From: CAVWXT01 sp963759115
GTDB lineage: Bacteria > Planctomycetota > Planctomycetia > Pirellulales > Thermoguttaceae
Length of the DNA: 64,000 bases
Direction: 5' to 3'
Assembly (NCBI GenBank): GCA_963759115.1
Contig: CAVWXT010000002.1
Span: forward strand, 531,002-595,001
Part shown: one piece after another, positions 30,771 through 39,065 of the stretch
How the letters are laid out: each line of letters opens with the position of its first letter
Position numbering within the stretch: the stretch's first letter is position 1
The notes under the pieces: model-generated
Told to the model about the DNA's origin: nothing
The model's input: only the letters and a program-made list of their open reading frames with translations
Database searches by the model: none
Position numbers and translations under genes: made by a program

Positions 30771-30895
30771 TCAGGGCCGATCAGTTTTTCACTGTAGGAG
30801 GCGACTCCAGTCGCCGATTGCCCGAAATCAGCCGCACATCGGCGACTGGAGTCGCCTCCTACAATTCGGATTTGGGAAAACTGATCGGCCCTGCC
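30771..30895. repeat. GTAGGAGGCGACTCC palindrome with outer TIR, copy 1
   Basis: Inner arms CACTGTAGGAGGCGACTCCA (30790 on) and ATCGGCGACTGGAGTCGCCT (30838 on) form a long stem. They are nested in outer arms CAGGGCCGATCAGTTTT (30772-30788) and AAAACTGATCGGCCCTG (30877-30893). The inner part matches 54083-54158. It fills most of the 304 nt between the PAP2 and GH30 genes; I see no gene in that gap. Confidence 0.8.
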
Positions 30896-31006
30896 CCGAA
30901 GCCCCCCTATTTCCGCCGAACCGGCACAAGTAGTATTATTCCGGCCTGGGAGATGCCGCCAGGCAACGTGAATTGCCTTGCCCATCGGAAACCGCAGGAG
31001 GAACGA

Positions 31007-32521
31007 ATGTACAACAATATGAGAAGCCACGTGAAATGCCTGCCGTCTGCGTCCCGATTGCCACGGCGTGGTTCGGCAAAGTCATTTCTGCCTATCTGGG
31101 TTGGCATCGTGCTCGCGTCGATTTTGGGTACGTCGTTCGGCCAGGGGACTACGTCGGAAAAGAGTTCCCCAAAGCCGACCGGCGAGTCGGGATCCGCCGC
31201 GAACGGTCCCACCTATCGTGCGACACTTTCAGACAGCGTTCACCAGCCGATCACCGGATGGGGTTGTTTTCCAGGTTTCATTGACTGGGGGGCAAAGATC
31301 GTCGCCGACAAGGCGCTGCAGGAAGCGATTTACCGCGATCTGGGAATGACGGTCGCGAGGGTCAAAATCTATCCGACGTACGGCAATCCGGACGGCTCGC
31401 TCAACACGGCGGCCATTGATCGCGGCCTTGCCCGGCAGATCGAAACCATGCGCGAGTACGGCTTGACGAAATGGTTCATCACCACATGGTCGCCGCCGCC
31501 ATTCATGAAAACAATTGACAGCGACAAGGGCAAGGTGAACGGCCTGGCCAACCATCTCAAGCCCGAGTGCGAAGATGCCTTTGTCAAGTATTACGCCCAG
31601 GTGCTCGTTTACCTTCGCGACGTCAAAAAACTCGGCACCCCGCTGTACGCCACGATCCAAAACGAACCGGATTACGCCGCCGGTTGGGATGGGTGCCAAT
31701 ACGAGCCGGACCAATGGCGACGGGTCACGAAAAAGCTCCGCAAGGCGCTCGATGACCAGAATCTCACGGCCGTCAAGATTCACGGAACCGACCATAATCA
31801 CAATACGATCGGCAAGTTCTTTGGGCCGGGCCTGTCGGCCTTGACGGCCGATCCGGAACTGCTCAAGGCGGTCGACGGGATCGCATTCCACTCCTACGAC
31901 GAGGGAACCGAATCCGGCGGCGCTCTGGCAACCGAGGCGCGCGATCTCATCCTGAAGTTCAAGAACGAACTGAAGAAAGGGAACGAGATTTGGGGAACGG
32001 AATTCAGTACGGTCAAATCGGAAGAGCTCACGATTTCGGCCATCCACCATCTACAGTCGATGATGCGGGACATCGGCTATTTGGAGGCAAACTGTTACGT
32101 TTACTGGATGGGCTCGCACGACGGAAGGCGCTTCTCGGGCCAGGAGCTCGTCTCGAACGGCAAGAAGACCAAGCTCTACTACGTGTTCCAGAAGCTCTGG
32201 CATAGTGTCGTTCCGGGAGGCTTTTTCGTCAAGACTTTTGCCAGTACGGATGATCCCGGCTTGTCGAGCTTCGGGCCGGATCCGATGGACATGCTCGCGT
32301 TTGTCTCCAAGGAGAAAACGGTCGTCCTGCTCACCAATGGCACTGCCGCCGCGAGAAACCTCGCCCTGAAAGGCCTTGCCGGAACCCAGATGTCGGCGTT
32401 CCGCACTTCCGAGAGCGAAGACATGGCCGCTCTTGGATCTCAGGCGATCGTCAACGGAGAGTCGGCCGTGGCGCTGCCGAGCCACTCGATACTGATCCTG
32501 GAAACCAACGGGGGCATGTAA
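31007..32521 (+). CDS. Glycoside hydrolase family 30-like secreted enzyme
   Basis: This 504-residue secreted glycosidase has a GH30-like (beta/alpha)8 domain. The general acid is E220 in TIQNEPDY and the nucleophile is E332 in WGTEFSTV, the usual clan GH-A spacing. DLGMTVARVKIYP and FITTWSPPPFMK are also typical. A hydrophobic signal segment (about 27-45, LPIWVGIVLASILGTSFGQ) suggests export. The C-terminal beta domain (LLTNGTAAARNL, ALPSHSILILE) is family-like. AGGAGG at 30996-31001 sits six nt before the ATG. GH30 covers glucosylceramidase, xylanase and galactanase activities, so the exact substrate is open. Confidence 0.87.
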   Translation: MYNNMRSHVKCLPSASRLPRRGSAKSFLPIWVGIVLASILGTSFGQGTTSEKSSPKPTGESGSAANGPTYRATLSDSVHQPITGWGCFPGFIDWGAKIVADKALQEAIYRDLGMTVARVKIYPTYGNPDGSLNTAAIDRGLARQIETMREYGLTKWFITTWSPPPFMKTIDSDKGKVNGLANHLKPECEDAFVKYYAQVLVYLRDVKKLGTPLYATIQNEPDYAAGWDGCQYEPDQWRRVTKKLRKALDDQNLTAVKIHGTDHNHNTIGKFFGPGLSALTADPELLKAVDGIAFHSYDEGTESGGALATEARDLILKFKNELKKGNEIWGTEFSTVKSEELTISAIHHLQSMMRDIGYLEANCYVYWMGSHDGRRFSGQELVSNGKKTKLYYVFQKLWHSVVPGGFFVKTFASTDDPGLSSFGPDPMDMLAFVSKEKTVVLLTNGTAAARNLALKGLAGTQMSAFRTSESEDMAALGSQAIVNGESAVALPSHSILILETNGGM

Positions 32522-32524
32522 GTC

Positions 32525-32540
32525 GTTTCTGTTGCGGAAA
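32525..32540. repeat. Half-arm of the 149 nt palindromic element
   Basis: GTTTCTGTTGCGGAAA matches the left end of the 18752-18900 element at 18756-18771. It lies three nt after the GH30 stop. No matching right arm is present nearby. Confidence 0.55.
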
Positions 32541-32552
32541 GGCCGGCTGCCG

Positions 32553-33293
32553 TTAGAACTCCAATTCCATCCGATCTTCGCCCAAGATCGTGTTGGGGAA
32601 GATCGCCCGGGCCGTGTCCAGCCCGACGGGATCGTCGGCCATCGAGAGCGGGTTCAGATGGACCAGTACGAGGCGTTTGACGCCGGCCCGCCGAGCTACT
32701 TGGGCAACGGGCGTGGTGTGGCTATGACCCGTCTTCCGCGCCCATTCCGCTTGGGTGTCGGGGAAGTAGCACTCGTGTACGAGCAGATCGACGCCGCGGA
32801 GCTTCGCCACGTAGGCGGCGCCGGCGGCCGCCGTCGTGTCGGTGACGTAGGCCATCGAGTGGCCGGGCCAGTCGAGCCGGTAGCCGATCGACCCGCCCTG
32901 GTGATCCAGCGGGAAGTGCGTCAACTGTCCGCCTTGGGGCAAGGCGAACGTCTCTTCCAGTGGGCGGCACTCGAACGGCGGCCGCGCGGGAAACAGGGCC
33001 TCGGAGAAGAGGTGCTCTTCCACGGCCGCTAGCTTCGCCAACAGACCGTGCAGGGTGATCCGCGTCAACGGATGGGCGTACATCACGCTGAACAGGTACG
33101 TCAGGCCGACGACGTGGTCCAGATGGGCGTGGGTGATGAAGATGTCGAGTTCCGGCCTCGTGAGATACTCGCCGGCCCGATAGGTCGCCGTCCCGGCGTC
33201 GAGCATCACGCCGCACTCCGGCAGCAGCAGGCACGGCGTGTGCCGCCGATCGTTCGGATGATAGCCGGTGGTGCCCAGGAGAATCAGTCGCAT
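32553..33293 (-). CDS. MBL-fold metal-dependent hydrolase, RNase Z-like
   Basis: This 246-residue metallo-beta-lactamase-fold hydrolase has the signature THAHLDH (H55, H57, D59, H60), then a further His near HFPLDH, a Asp in VTDTT and a His in VLVHLNP. The overall layout, starting MRLILLGTTG, is that of the RNase Z/arylsulfatase-like short class. Its substrate is not clear: tRNA 3' processing is possible, but the flexible arm of RNase Z is missing. Start at 33293 chosen over 33359 because homology begins immediately at this ATG. Convergent with the GH30 gene. Confidence 0.85.
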   Translation of the reverse strand: MRLILLGTTGYHPNDRRHTPCLLLPECGVMLDAGTATYRAGEYLTRPELDIFITHAHLDHVVGLTYLFSVMYAHPLTRITLHGLLAKLAAVEEHLFSEALFPARPPFECRPLEETFALPQGGQLTHFPLDHQGGSIGYRLDWPGHSMAYVTDTTAAAGAAYVAKLRGVDLLVHECYFPDTQAEWARKTGHSHTTPVAQVARRAGVKRLVLVHLNPLSMADDPVGLDTARAIFPNTILGEDRMELEF

Positions 33294-33351
33294 GATCGTC
33301 AACGTGGTCCTGGCGATTCTAGCCGTTTCTTGCGCCGCACGCGATAGCCCC

Positions 33352-33505
33352 TCATCCACCCCGCACGGCCACGATGGGGATGTCCAGGTCGTGACGCACG
33401 CCCGAAATCGTCGCCCCGCGGAGCAGATGCAGCAGCCCGCGGTGGCCGTGGCCGCCCAACACCATCAAGTCGATTTCCTTGAGGTGCCGCAAGACGCCTG
33501 CCCGG
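33352..33505 (-). pseudogene. Universal stress protein, C-terminal remnant
   Basis: Read on the minus strand, this stretch encodes RHLKEIDLMVLGGHGHRGLL and then TISGVRHDLDIPIVAVR before a TGA at 33352-33354. This is the C-terminal half of a universal stress protein with its G-x2-G nucleotide motif. The N-terminal half is missing and the sequence runs straight into the end of the next gene. An intact universal stress protein lies 1.1 kb away at 34586-35002. Confidence 0.7.
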
Positions 33506-33509
33506 CGGG

Positions 33510-34481
33510 CTATCTACGGAATGCCAGTCCGCATCCGGTAAAAAAGCCATCGGCCGCAGGGTTCAGGCCGAGACCGGCCCGCCAGTCCAACTGGAAGTTC
33601 GGGGTAACCAGATAGGTCAGGCCCGCGTCGTAGTAGTGTTGCGGGCGATTGTCGATCGAATCGCGGAAAAAGAAGGCAAACCACTCGTTGTAGACGTGCA
33701 GCTTCTGGGTCAGTTCATACTCCACGGAGGCGGACTGCGAAAGCCGCGAGAAGTGATCGTCCGACTCGGCGGTCCACAGATTGCCCGTGCTGCAATTGAG
33801 CGAGAGCTTCTTGTTTAACTCCCAACTGTAAAGGTAGTTGACAAAGGCATCGACTTGTCGGCTGCTCAGGGCGGGAGCGCCCACCGGGGCCGAAACTTCA
33901 ACTTGGAGAGCCGATTGGGGTCGCCATTTGTCCTGCTTGCTGATCGCATACTTGAATCCCGCGGCCACGTCGGTGCTGCCGTTCTCCGTGACAACGCGGC
34001 CCGAATCGCGATCCGCAAAGCGATCGAACACCATTCCCTCGTCCCAGGCGAGACGCAACTCCAGCCGTTCGGCCGCTCCGTAGCGTATGAGCAGTTCCGG
34101 CAGATCGTGCGCGTCATGGGTGCGATCGCCCGCGATGGCCTGGGTGTACGTATAGCCGCTCTCGATCTGGAACCGCTGGTATCCCACCGTGGTAGCGGTA
34201 TTGGTGAAGTCGGGGCGATCGCTCTCCAACGGTTCCTCCTTCGCCTCGTCGCTGTTCCCCTCGTCCTTATTCCCTCCGCCTTCCTTCTCCTTGTCGCCCT
34301 CGTCCTTGGGCCATGTCAACAGGCCGTGGAACAGCGAGCCGCGTTCGCGAACCTCGGGCCGACCGGCCGTCAGCCAGTTCTCGTCTTCGGCCGCACATGC
34401 CCCAGCGGCAGCCAGCGCGAGCACGACCCCCGCCGCGGACACAAAGCAACGAATTGCCGCTGGGATTTTGATGACATGCAC
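33510..34481 (-). CDS. Putative outer-membrane protein, MetA-pathway/phenol-type
   Basis: This 323-residue protein has a signal peptide (CFVSAAGVVLALAAAGACA), then an acidic low-complexity linker (KDEGDKEKEGGG...DEAKEEP, about residues 55-81). The block LESDRPDFTNTATTVGYQRFQIESGYTYT follows, a signature of the phenol-MetA/transporter-like outer-membrane family. The rest is alternating beta-strand-like sequence ending in a short Arg-rich strand. Such proteins are predicted beta-barrels of unknown substrate. The acidic linker is encoded by a purine-rich stretch on the coding strand. The true start could be an internal ATG; 34481 gives a good signal peptide. Confidence 0.72.
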   Translation of the reverse strand: MHVIKIPAAIRCFVSAAGVVLALAAAGACAAEDENWLTAGRPEVRERGSLFHGLLTWPKDEGDKEKEGGGNKDEGNSDEAKEEPLESDRPDFTNTATTVGYQRFQIESGYTYTQAIAGDRTHDAHDLPELLIRYGAAERLELRLAWDEGMVFDRFADRDSGRVVTENGSTDVAAGFKYAISKQDKWRPQSALQVEVSAPVGAPALSSRQVDAFVNYLYSWELNKKLSLNCSTGNLWTAESDDHFSRLSQSASVEYELTQKLHVYNEWFAFFFRDSIDNRPQHYYDAGLTYLVTPNFQLDWRAGLGLNPAADGFFTGCGLAFRR

Positions 34482-34585
34482 ACTACGTTAATCGGCCTTG
34501 TCTCGCCGCACGGGTGAGGTAATGAGCATCGTGTTCGGCCTCCAGCCACAGCCGCCGCCCGCATTTCTTGCCCAGCCGCCAAAGT

Positions 34586-35002
34586 CTATTTGGCCCTGAG
34601 AAGAAGGACGGGCACGTTGACGCTGTGTTGGACCGGGCTGGCCGTGCTTCCCAGGAACAGGTCGGCCACCCCTCGGTGCCCGTGCGTGCCCATCGCCACC
34701 AGATCGCAGCCTTTGTCCTGAATCCGTTTGACGATTTCCCGCACGGGGTCTCCGTAGGCGAGTTCCGCTTCGGCCGGGATGCCGGCGGCTTCGAACTCGA
34801 CTTTGATCTTGTCCAGATACGCCTGGCTCTCTTCAACGGCTTCACCACCGGCGTCCGGACCGTGCCATTGGGCGGCGACGCTCGTGGCCACGTGGAAGAC
34901 CACGACGTGGCTGTGGAGGACCTTTGCGAGTTGTATGACGTGGTCGATAATGGCTCGGTCCGTCGGTGTGCCGTCCAACGGCATGAGAATGGTTTTGTAC
35001 AT
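34586..35002 (-). CDS. Universal stress protein (UspA family)
   Basis: This 138-residue protein has the UspA fold. The N-terminus MYKTILMPLDGT is the first strand. The nucleotide-binding signature is GTHGHRGVADLFLGSTASPV (G-x2-G-x9-G-S/T), so it probably binds ATP. USPs accumulate under stress, and precise targets are not known. It starts at the ATG at 35002, since homology begins there. It lies between a putative outer-membrane protein and the Nramp transporter, separated from the latter by a repeat. Confidence 0.9.
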   Translation of the reverse strand: MYKTILMPLDGTPTDRAIIDHVIQLAKVLHSHVVVFHVATSVAAQWHGPDAGGEAVEESQAYLDKIKVEFEAAGIPAEAELAYGDPVREIVKRIQDKGCDLVAMGTHGHRGVADLFLGSTASPVQHSVNVPVLLLRAK

Positions 35003-35026
35003 GCATATTCCTCCGTTTTCTCGCGG

Positions 35027-35106
35027 AAAAAAGGGGACAGGCACCTCACCGTCATTGTCTCTCGCAATGTGAATGCTTGTCGGTTCGGAGCCAGTCCCTT
35101 TTTTTC
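35027..35106. repeat. 80 nt AAAAAGGGGACAGGCACC element, copy 1
   Basis: This begins AAAAAAGGGGACAGGCACCT and ends GGAGCCAGTCCCTTTTTTTC. It is closely similar to the reverse complement of 56445-56521, including the CTCGC-GTCGGTTCGGAGCCAG interior. Because its ends are A-rich and T-rich around GC arms, the transcript could form a terminator-like hairpin in either direction. It lies in the gap between mntH-like and usp genes. Confidence 0.82.
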
Positions 35107-35109
35107 AAG

Positions 35110-36525
35110 TCATCCGCCGGTGATAACCTTCCACGCGTCGGCAATCGAATCGGGCAGACCATAAAGGTCCATGGCCGTAATCAACAGTGCGCTGCCCCAA
35201 CCGGCAATCGCCAAAAACCAACCGTTCTTCCACGCTCCCATCCGTTTTCGCGATGACGTGAAGTGCAGGAGCGGGAACATGGCGAATGGAAGCTGAAGGG
35301 CCAATACGACCTGGCTCAAAACCAGAAGGTCGTTCACGCTGCTGTCACCCCGCAGGCCGATGATGACAATCGCCGGCAGGATGGCCAGCACACGGGTGAT
35401 GAGCCGCCGAATCCAGGGCGCCAGCCTCCATTGCATGAAGCCTTCCATAACCACCTGCCCGGCCAACGTGCCCGTGATCGTGCTGCTCTGACCGCTGGCC
35501 AACAGGGCCACGGCGAAGAGCGTGCTGGCGGCGGCGGTTCCCAAGAGCGGCGCGAGCGTCAGGTAGGCAACGCGAATCCAGTCGCTCTCGGGGCTGAAAA
35601 CAACCACGTCGCCGCCCGGCACGGTCACGCTTTCCTTGCCGAAGAACACCATCGCGGCCAACACCATGATCGCCGCGTTAATGAAGAAAGCGATGGTGAG
35701 CGCCACGGTCGAATCGATGGTGTTGAACCGCAGGGCCCGCCGAATGGACCTCTCGTCTTTCTCCAGCTTGCGGGTCTGAACCAGGGCCGAGTGCAGGTAC
35801 AGGTTGTGGGGCATGACGGTGGCCCCAATGATCCCGATGGCCACAACGATCATCCCCGCTTCTCGAAAGTTGGGGGAAAAGAGCGCGATCCCCATCTCGG
35901 CGAAGCTGGGGTGGGTCTGGGGAAGTACGAAGATCTCGATGAAGTAGCAGACGGCGATGGTCGTCACGAACAGCGCGATCACCGCCTCAATCGTTCGCAT
36001 GCCGAACCGTTGCAGGGCCAACAACAGCAAGACATCCAGAGCGGTGATAATGATGGCCAAGAACAGCGGGATATGGAACAACAGGTTCAGGGCCACGGCG
36101 CTGCCGAGCACCTCGGCCAGATCGCAGGCGCCGATGGCGACCTCGCCCATCAGCCAATTGGGCCAGCGCGTCCAACGCGGATACCACTCGCGGCAGCATT
36201 GGGCGAGATCTTTCCCGGTCACGACTCCCAACCGCGCCGAGATCACTTGCAGGAACATGGCCATCAGGCTGGCCAAACCGACGACCCACAGGAGCCCGTA
36301 CTTGAACTGGGCGCCGCCTTGCAGGTCGGTGCCCCAGTTGCCGGGGTCCATGTAGCCGACGCTCACCAGCATGGCCGGCCCGATGAATGCCCGAATCTGC
36401 CGCCAGAAGCCGGCCTGATGCCCGGGCAATGGCACAGTGCCATGCACCCCTTCCAGCGACACCTGCTCCGTGGAACACGGCTCGGTTCCGTCGGCGACTG
36501 ACTCGTTGGAATTGGCGTTCGCCAC
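35110..36525 (-). CDS. Nramp-family divalent metal transporter
   Basis: This 471-residue Nramp/MntH-type transporter would import Mn2+ or Fe2+ with protons. Motif DPGN in GYMDPGNWGTD (residues 60-63) and MPHNLYLHSAL in helix 6 provide the metal-binding site. About eleven helices are present, and QSSTITGTLAGQVVMEGFM is the conserved loop near helix 8-9. The N-terminal 40 residues are hydrophilic and unusual. Selectivity is inferred from DPGN/MPH only. Next to stress and unknown genes. Confidence 0.88.
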   Translation of the reverse strand: MANANSNESVADGTEPCSTEQVSLEGVHGTVPLPGHQAGFWRQIRAFIGPAMLVSVGYMDPGNWGTDLQGGAQFKYGLLWVVGLASLMAMFLQVISARLGVVTGKDLAQCCREWYPRWTRWPNWLMGEVAIGACDLAEVLGSAVALNLLFHIPLFLAIIITALDVLLLLALQRFGMRTIEAVIALFVTTIAVCYFIEIFVLPQTHPSFAEMGIALFSPNFREAGMIVVAIGIIGATVMPHNLYLHSALVQTRKLEKDERSIRRALRFNTIDSTVALTIAFFINAAIMVLAAMVFFGKESVTVPGGDVVVFSPESDWIRVAYLTLAPLLGTAAASTLFAVALLASGQSSTITGTLAGQVVMEGFMQWRLAPWIRRLITRVLAILPAIVIIGLRGDSSVNDLLVLSQVVLALQLPFAMFPLLHFTSSRKRMGAWKNGWFLAIAGWGSALLITAMDLYGLPDSIADAWKVITGG

Positions 36526-36548
36526 TAGGTCCGTCCCCGCGTCAGAAG

Positions 36549-37292
36549 CTACTGCATCGAGATGGCCCGGCCTAACGGCTGCAGGATATGCTCGATCACG
36601 TGGTTGTGAATCGTCTCATCGCACAGTTGGCCGAGCCGATCGAGCGTCTCGACGAAGGTTCGGTCCGGCGACAAACTTCCGTACTGGCGGGCGGTGACGT
36701 ACACGCTGAGTTGCTCTTCGGGATAATCGCCCATGCGGACCTGGTAGGCATTCGTCCGCGCCTCGACGCTCACGCGCAGTTGCGTGCGGCAGTCGACGTC
36801 CAACGCGATGGTCAACGACGGTTCATAATTGATCACCGTCGCCCCGGGGATCTGCAAGAGCGGCTCCATCGACGGGCTGACTCCCAGAACTTCCGCCATG
36901 AGTTGGTTCTGGTTCCCCCGATACGTAAAATCGAAGCCGTACAGCAGATCGAGGGCCTCGCAGTCCAACGGGCTTACGGAAAGCAGGTAGGGCGCCAGTT
37001 CGAGGACCAGCTTGTGCTGCTCAATGGCCCCTTCCACGGCATCCGGATTGACCTGGCCCGAGCAAACGCGGCGAGGCTCGATCGTACACCAGCGGTAGTT
37101 GCCTCGATCCTTGTCTTCCTCCAGCACGAAATCCCCCCGCTCGCGGCAATAGAAGTTCCTCATGGTGGGATACGTCTTTTGCACGCGCTCGAAGAAATGG
37201 AGGACCGTCTCCCGGTTTGCCGGCAGTTCCATCTCGGTGCCGAGATTCATGTTGACGTAGAAATCGTCGCACAAGGAACCGTAGCGATTCAT
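36549..37292 (-). CDS. Conserved protein of unknown function, 247 aa
   Basis: This protein begins MNRYGSLCDDFYVNMNLGTEMELPANRETVLHFFERVQKTYP and has no family I can name. It is soluble, mixed alpha/beta, with conserved-looking blocks TMRNFYCRERGDFVLEEDKDRGNYRWCTIEPRR, then LAPYLLSVSPLDCEALDLLYGFDFTY and VSVEARTNAYQVR. The start at 37292 is chosen because the upstream extension (to 37637) reads as unlikely protein through repeat DNA. It may be planctomycete-specific. It lies directly behind the Nramp transporter gene (23 nt from its start on the same strand), so co-transcription is possible. Confidence 0.7.
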   Translation of the reverse strand: MNRYGSLCDDFYVNMNLGTEMELPANRETVLHFFERVQKTYPTMRNFYCRERGDFVLEEDKDRGNYRWCTIEPRRVCSGQVNPDAVEGAIEQHKLVLELAPYLLSVSPLDCEALDLLYGFDFTYRGNQNQLMAEVLGVSPSMEPLLQIPGATVINYEPSLTIALDVDCRTQLRVSVEARTNAYQVRMGDYPEEQLSVYVTARQYGSLSPDRTFVETLDRLGQLCDETIHNHVIEHILQPLGRAISMQ

Positions 37293-37450
37293 GCGGGCAG
37301 CCTTTTTGCCTCGTGTGTCCCGATCGGATATCATCCGAGTTAGCGCCGCGGCGGCCGGATGACGTTCGGGACTTCCCAGAGTATAGGGCCGCCGGCCACC
37401 AACTGTCAAAGGTCCGGCAGTTGAGGCCGTCAGGGGGATGGTCTTGTAGC

Positions 37451-37553
37451 TTAGGACTTGGGCCTTCGGACTTGGGTCATGGCTACCGGGAACATGGGGG
37501 AAGACCAAGTTACCGTCGTCGGTCCAAGACCAAAGTCCCAAGACCGAAGTCCC
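37451..37553. repeat. Low-complexity inverted repeat, second copy of the GACTTGGG type
   Basis: TTAGGACTTGGGCCTTCGGA (from 37451) opposes GACCAAAGTCCCAAGACCGA (from 37528). The wording is the same as 13544-13643. It fills most of the 326 nt between the unknown-function gene and the alkyltransferase gene; nothing else is recognisable in that gap. Confidence 0.5.
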
Positions 37554-37618
37554 GCGGATAAAATGGTTTACCACTTTTTCAATGATATCGGTTCTGACTC
37601 CCAGCCAGTGGCCAATCC

Positions 37619-38158
37619 ATGTCAGCCGCCAAGACACGTACAGAGCCCGCGTTGACGCTAATGGTCTTTCCCAGCCGTTTGGGTTGGATGGCTATCGCGA
37701 TGGCTGGGCCCACGGTCAAGCGTCTTGCCTTCGGGCATCCTTCGCGAGCGGCCGCCGAAAAGGCCCTGGGCCTGGGAAAGCCCAAACGTGCGGCGGCTGG
37801 CAAGCGGGAAGCGGCCCTGGTGCGTCGGCTCCAGGCCTACGCCTCCGGCAGGCCGGACGACTTCCGCGACGTGCCGATCGACCCCGGCCCGCTAAGCGAA
37901 TTCCAGTCGCGAATCCTGGAGCAATGCCGCCAAATCCCGTTCGGCCAGACGCGCAGCTACGCCGAATTGGCAGCCAAGGCCGGGTCCCTTCGTGCGGCCC
38001 GCGCGGTCGGCAATTGCATGGCCGGCAACTGCATTCCCCTGATCGTGCCATGCCATCGGGTGGTATGCTCTGATGGTCGGTTGGGGTCCTACTCGGCCCC
38101 GGGCGGCGCGAAAACGAAGCGTCGCCTGTTGGCGTTGGAGGCGGGAGAATTGGCCTAG
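37619..38158 (+). CDS. ogt: Methylated-DNA-protein cysteine methyltransferase
   Basis: This 179-residue suicide repair protein transfers the alkyl group from O6-alkylguanine in DNA to its active cysteine. The active site is PCHRV (144-148) with Cys145. IPFGQTRSYAELAAKAG (106-122) is the conserved DNA-recognition helix, and AVGNCMAGNCIPLIVP precedes the active site. The N-terminal domain is short. It is intact and alone on the plus strand. Confidence 0.9.
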   Translation: MSAAKTRTEPALTLMVFPSRLGWMAIAMAGPTVKRLAFGHPSRAAAEKALGLGKPKRAAAGKREAALVRRLQAYASGRPDDFRDVPIDPGPLSEFQSRILEQCRQIPFGQTRSYAELAAKAGSLRAARAVGNCMAGNCIPLIVPCHRVVCSDGRLGSYSAPGGAKTKRRLLALEAGELA

Positions 38159-38222
38159 AATTGAATAGCGGTTATGGGCACAATACCGCCGCTTCGTTCG
38201 GCCCCCCCCTCAATCCCACGCC

Positions 38223-38426
38223 ATGCACGCCTCGCAACTCGACTCTTGGGACGTCCAACAGCGCGACGATGGAGCGGTCCTGGTCCGCGTCCATTCCTGC
38301 GACCGGCAGGGCCGTCAGTTGCCCGATGCCGTGTTCGCTTTTCGCCTCGGCGATCCCCAGTTTGACTATTGGCAGAAGCAGTTCTACGACCGGGTGCAAG
38401 CGATGCCGGAAAGGGAATTGCGTTGA
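38223..38426 (+). CDS. Small hypothetical protein, 67 aa
   Basis: This short protein (MHASQLDSWDVQQRDDGAVLVRVHSCDRQGRQLPDAVFAFRLGDPQF...) has no family I recognise. It looks like a single soluble beta-rich domain with a regular alternation in DGAVLVRVHS and PDAVFAFRLG. It has a normal length and codon use, and starts 64 nt after the alkyltransferase gene. I keep it because no larger ORF competes on this strand, but it could be spurious. Confidence 0.5.
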   Translation: MHASQLDSWDVQQRDDGAVLVRVHSCDRQGRQLPDAVFAFRLGDPQFDYWQKQFYDRVQAMPERELR

Positions 38427-38457
38427 CCCGTGGTTGTCGCTGGGGTAGGATTCAGTT

Positions 38458-38955
38458 GTGAGAACTCTTCGCCGGTCAGTCCGATTCCTTTCGCAGGGCC
38501 TTGTGTGGCTTGCGGTGGCGATGTTGCCGGTCAACATTGCCGGGGCCGGATCCTGCGGCTGCGGCTGCGGCTCGGCGGGACGTGATGCCGGCGCGGCAGC
38601 GGCCAAGTCTCATGTTGCCGGATGTTGCGGCAAACACGCGGTCCATGCGTGCTGCCGGGCTGCCGGCGCCGCCAAACGCACGTGTTGCCAACCGAGCGGT
38701 TCTAACTCGCCGTCGTCGGCTTGTCATTGCGGCGCTTCGTGCCAATGCCGGCAGCCGCGAGACAATTCGCCTACGGCGCCCGCGCCGTGCGAGGAACGGC
38801 CGGGCAAGGAACTCTCCTGCCAGTTCGTCGTGGCGGCCGTGATGCCGGAAGCGGTAGAGCCTGCTCGCCTCTCTCTCCACGGGCGCCAGGCATGGTCGCC
38901 GATGGTGGTGACTCCGCTGGAACTCTGCAGCGAACTCTGTCGCTTCCTCCTCTGA
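38458..38955 (+). CDS. Secreted cysteine-rich protein next to metal-efflux genes
   Basis: This 165-residue protein has a signal-peptide-like N-terminus (LSQGLVWLAVAMLPVNIAGAG) and then about 17 cysteines in CxC and CC patterns: SCGCGCG, AGCCGKHAVHACC, RTCCQ, ACHCGASCQC and LCSELC. Such a Cys/His-rich secreted protein would be expected to bind Cu(I), Ag(I) or another soft metal. It starts with GTG at 38458. It lies directly upstream of the YHS-like lipoprotein and Cus-type efflux genes, which supports this, but I know no named family. Confidence 0.68.
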   Translation: MRTLRRSVRFLSQGLVWLAVAMLPVNIAGAGSCGCGCGSAGRDAGAAAAKSHVAGCCGKHAVHACCRAAGAAKRTCCQPSGSNSPSSACHCGASCQCRQPRDNSPTAPAPCEERPGKELSCQFVVAAVMPEAVEPARLSLHGRQAWSPMVVTPLELCSELCRFLL

Positions 38956-39065
38956 TCGTCTCACTCTGAGAGTGACACTGCGCACCTATCGCGCAGGGCG
39001 ACTCCCATTTCTTGATTCCCGTGGTGGACGTTTGCTGATTGGCATTTCTTGATAGGAGAAGAAAG

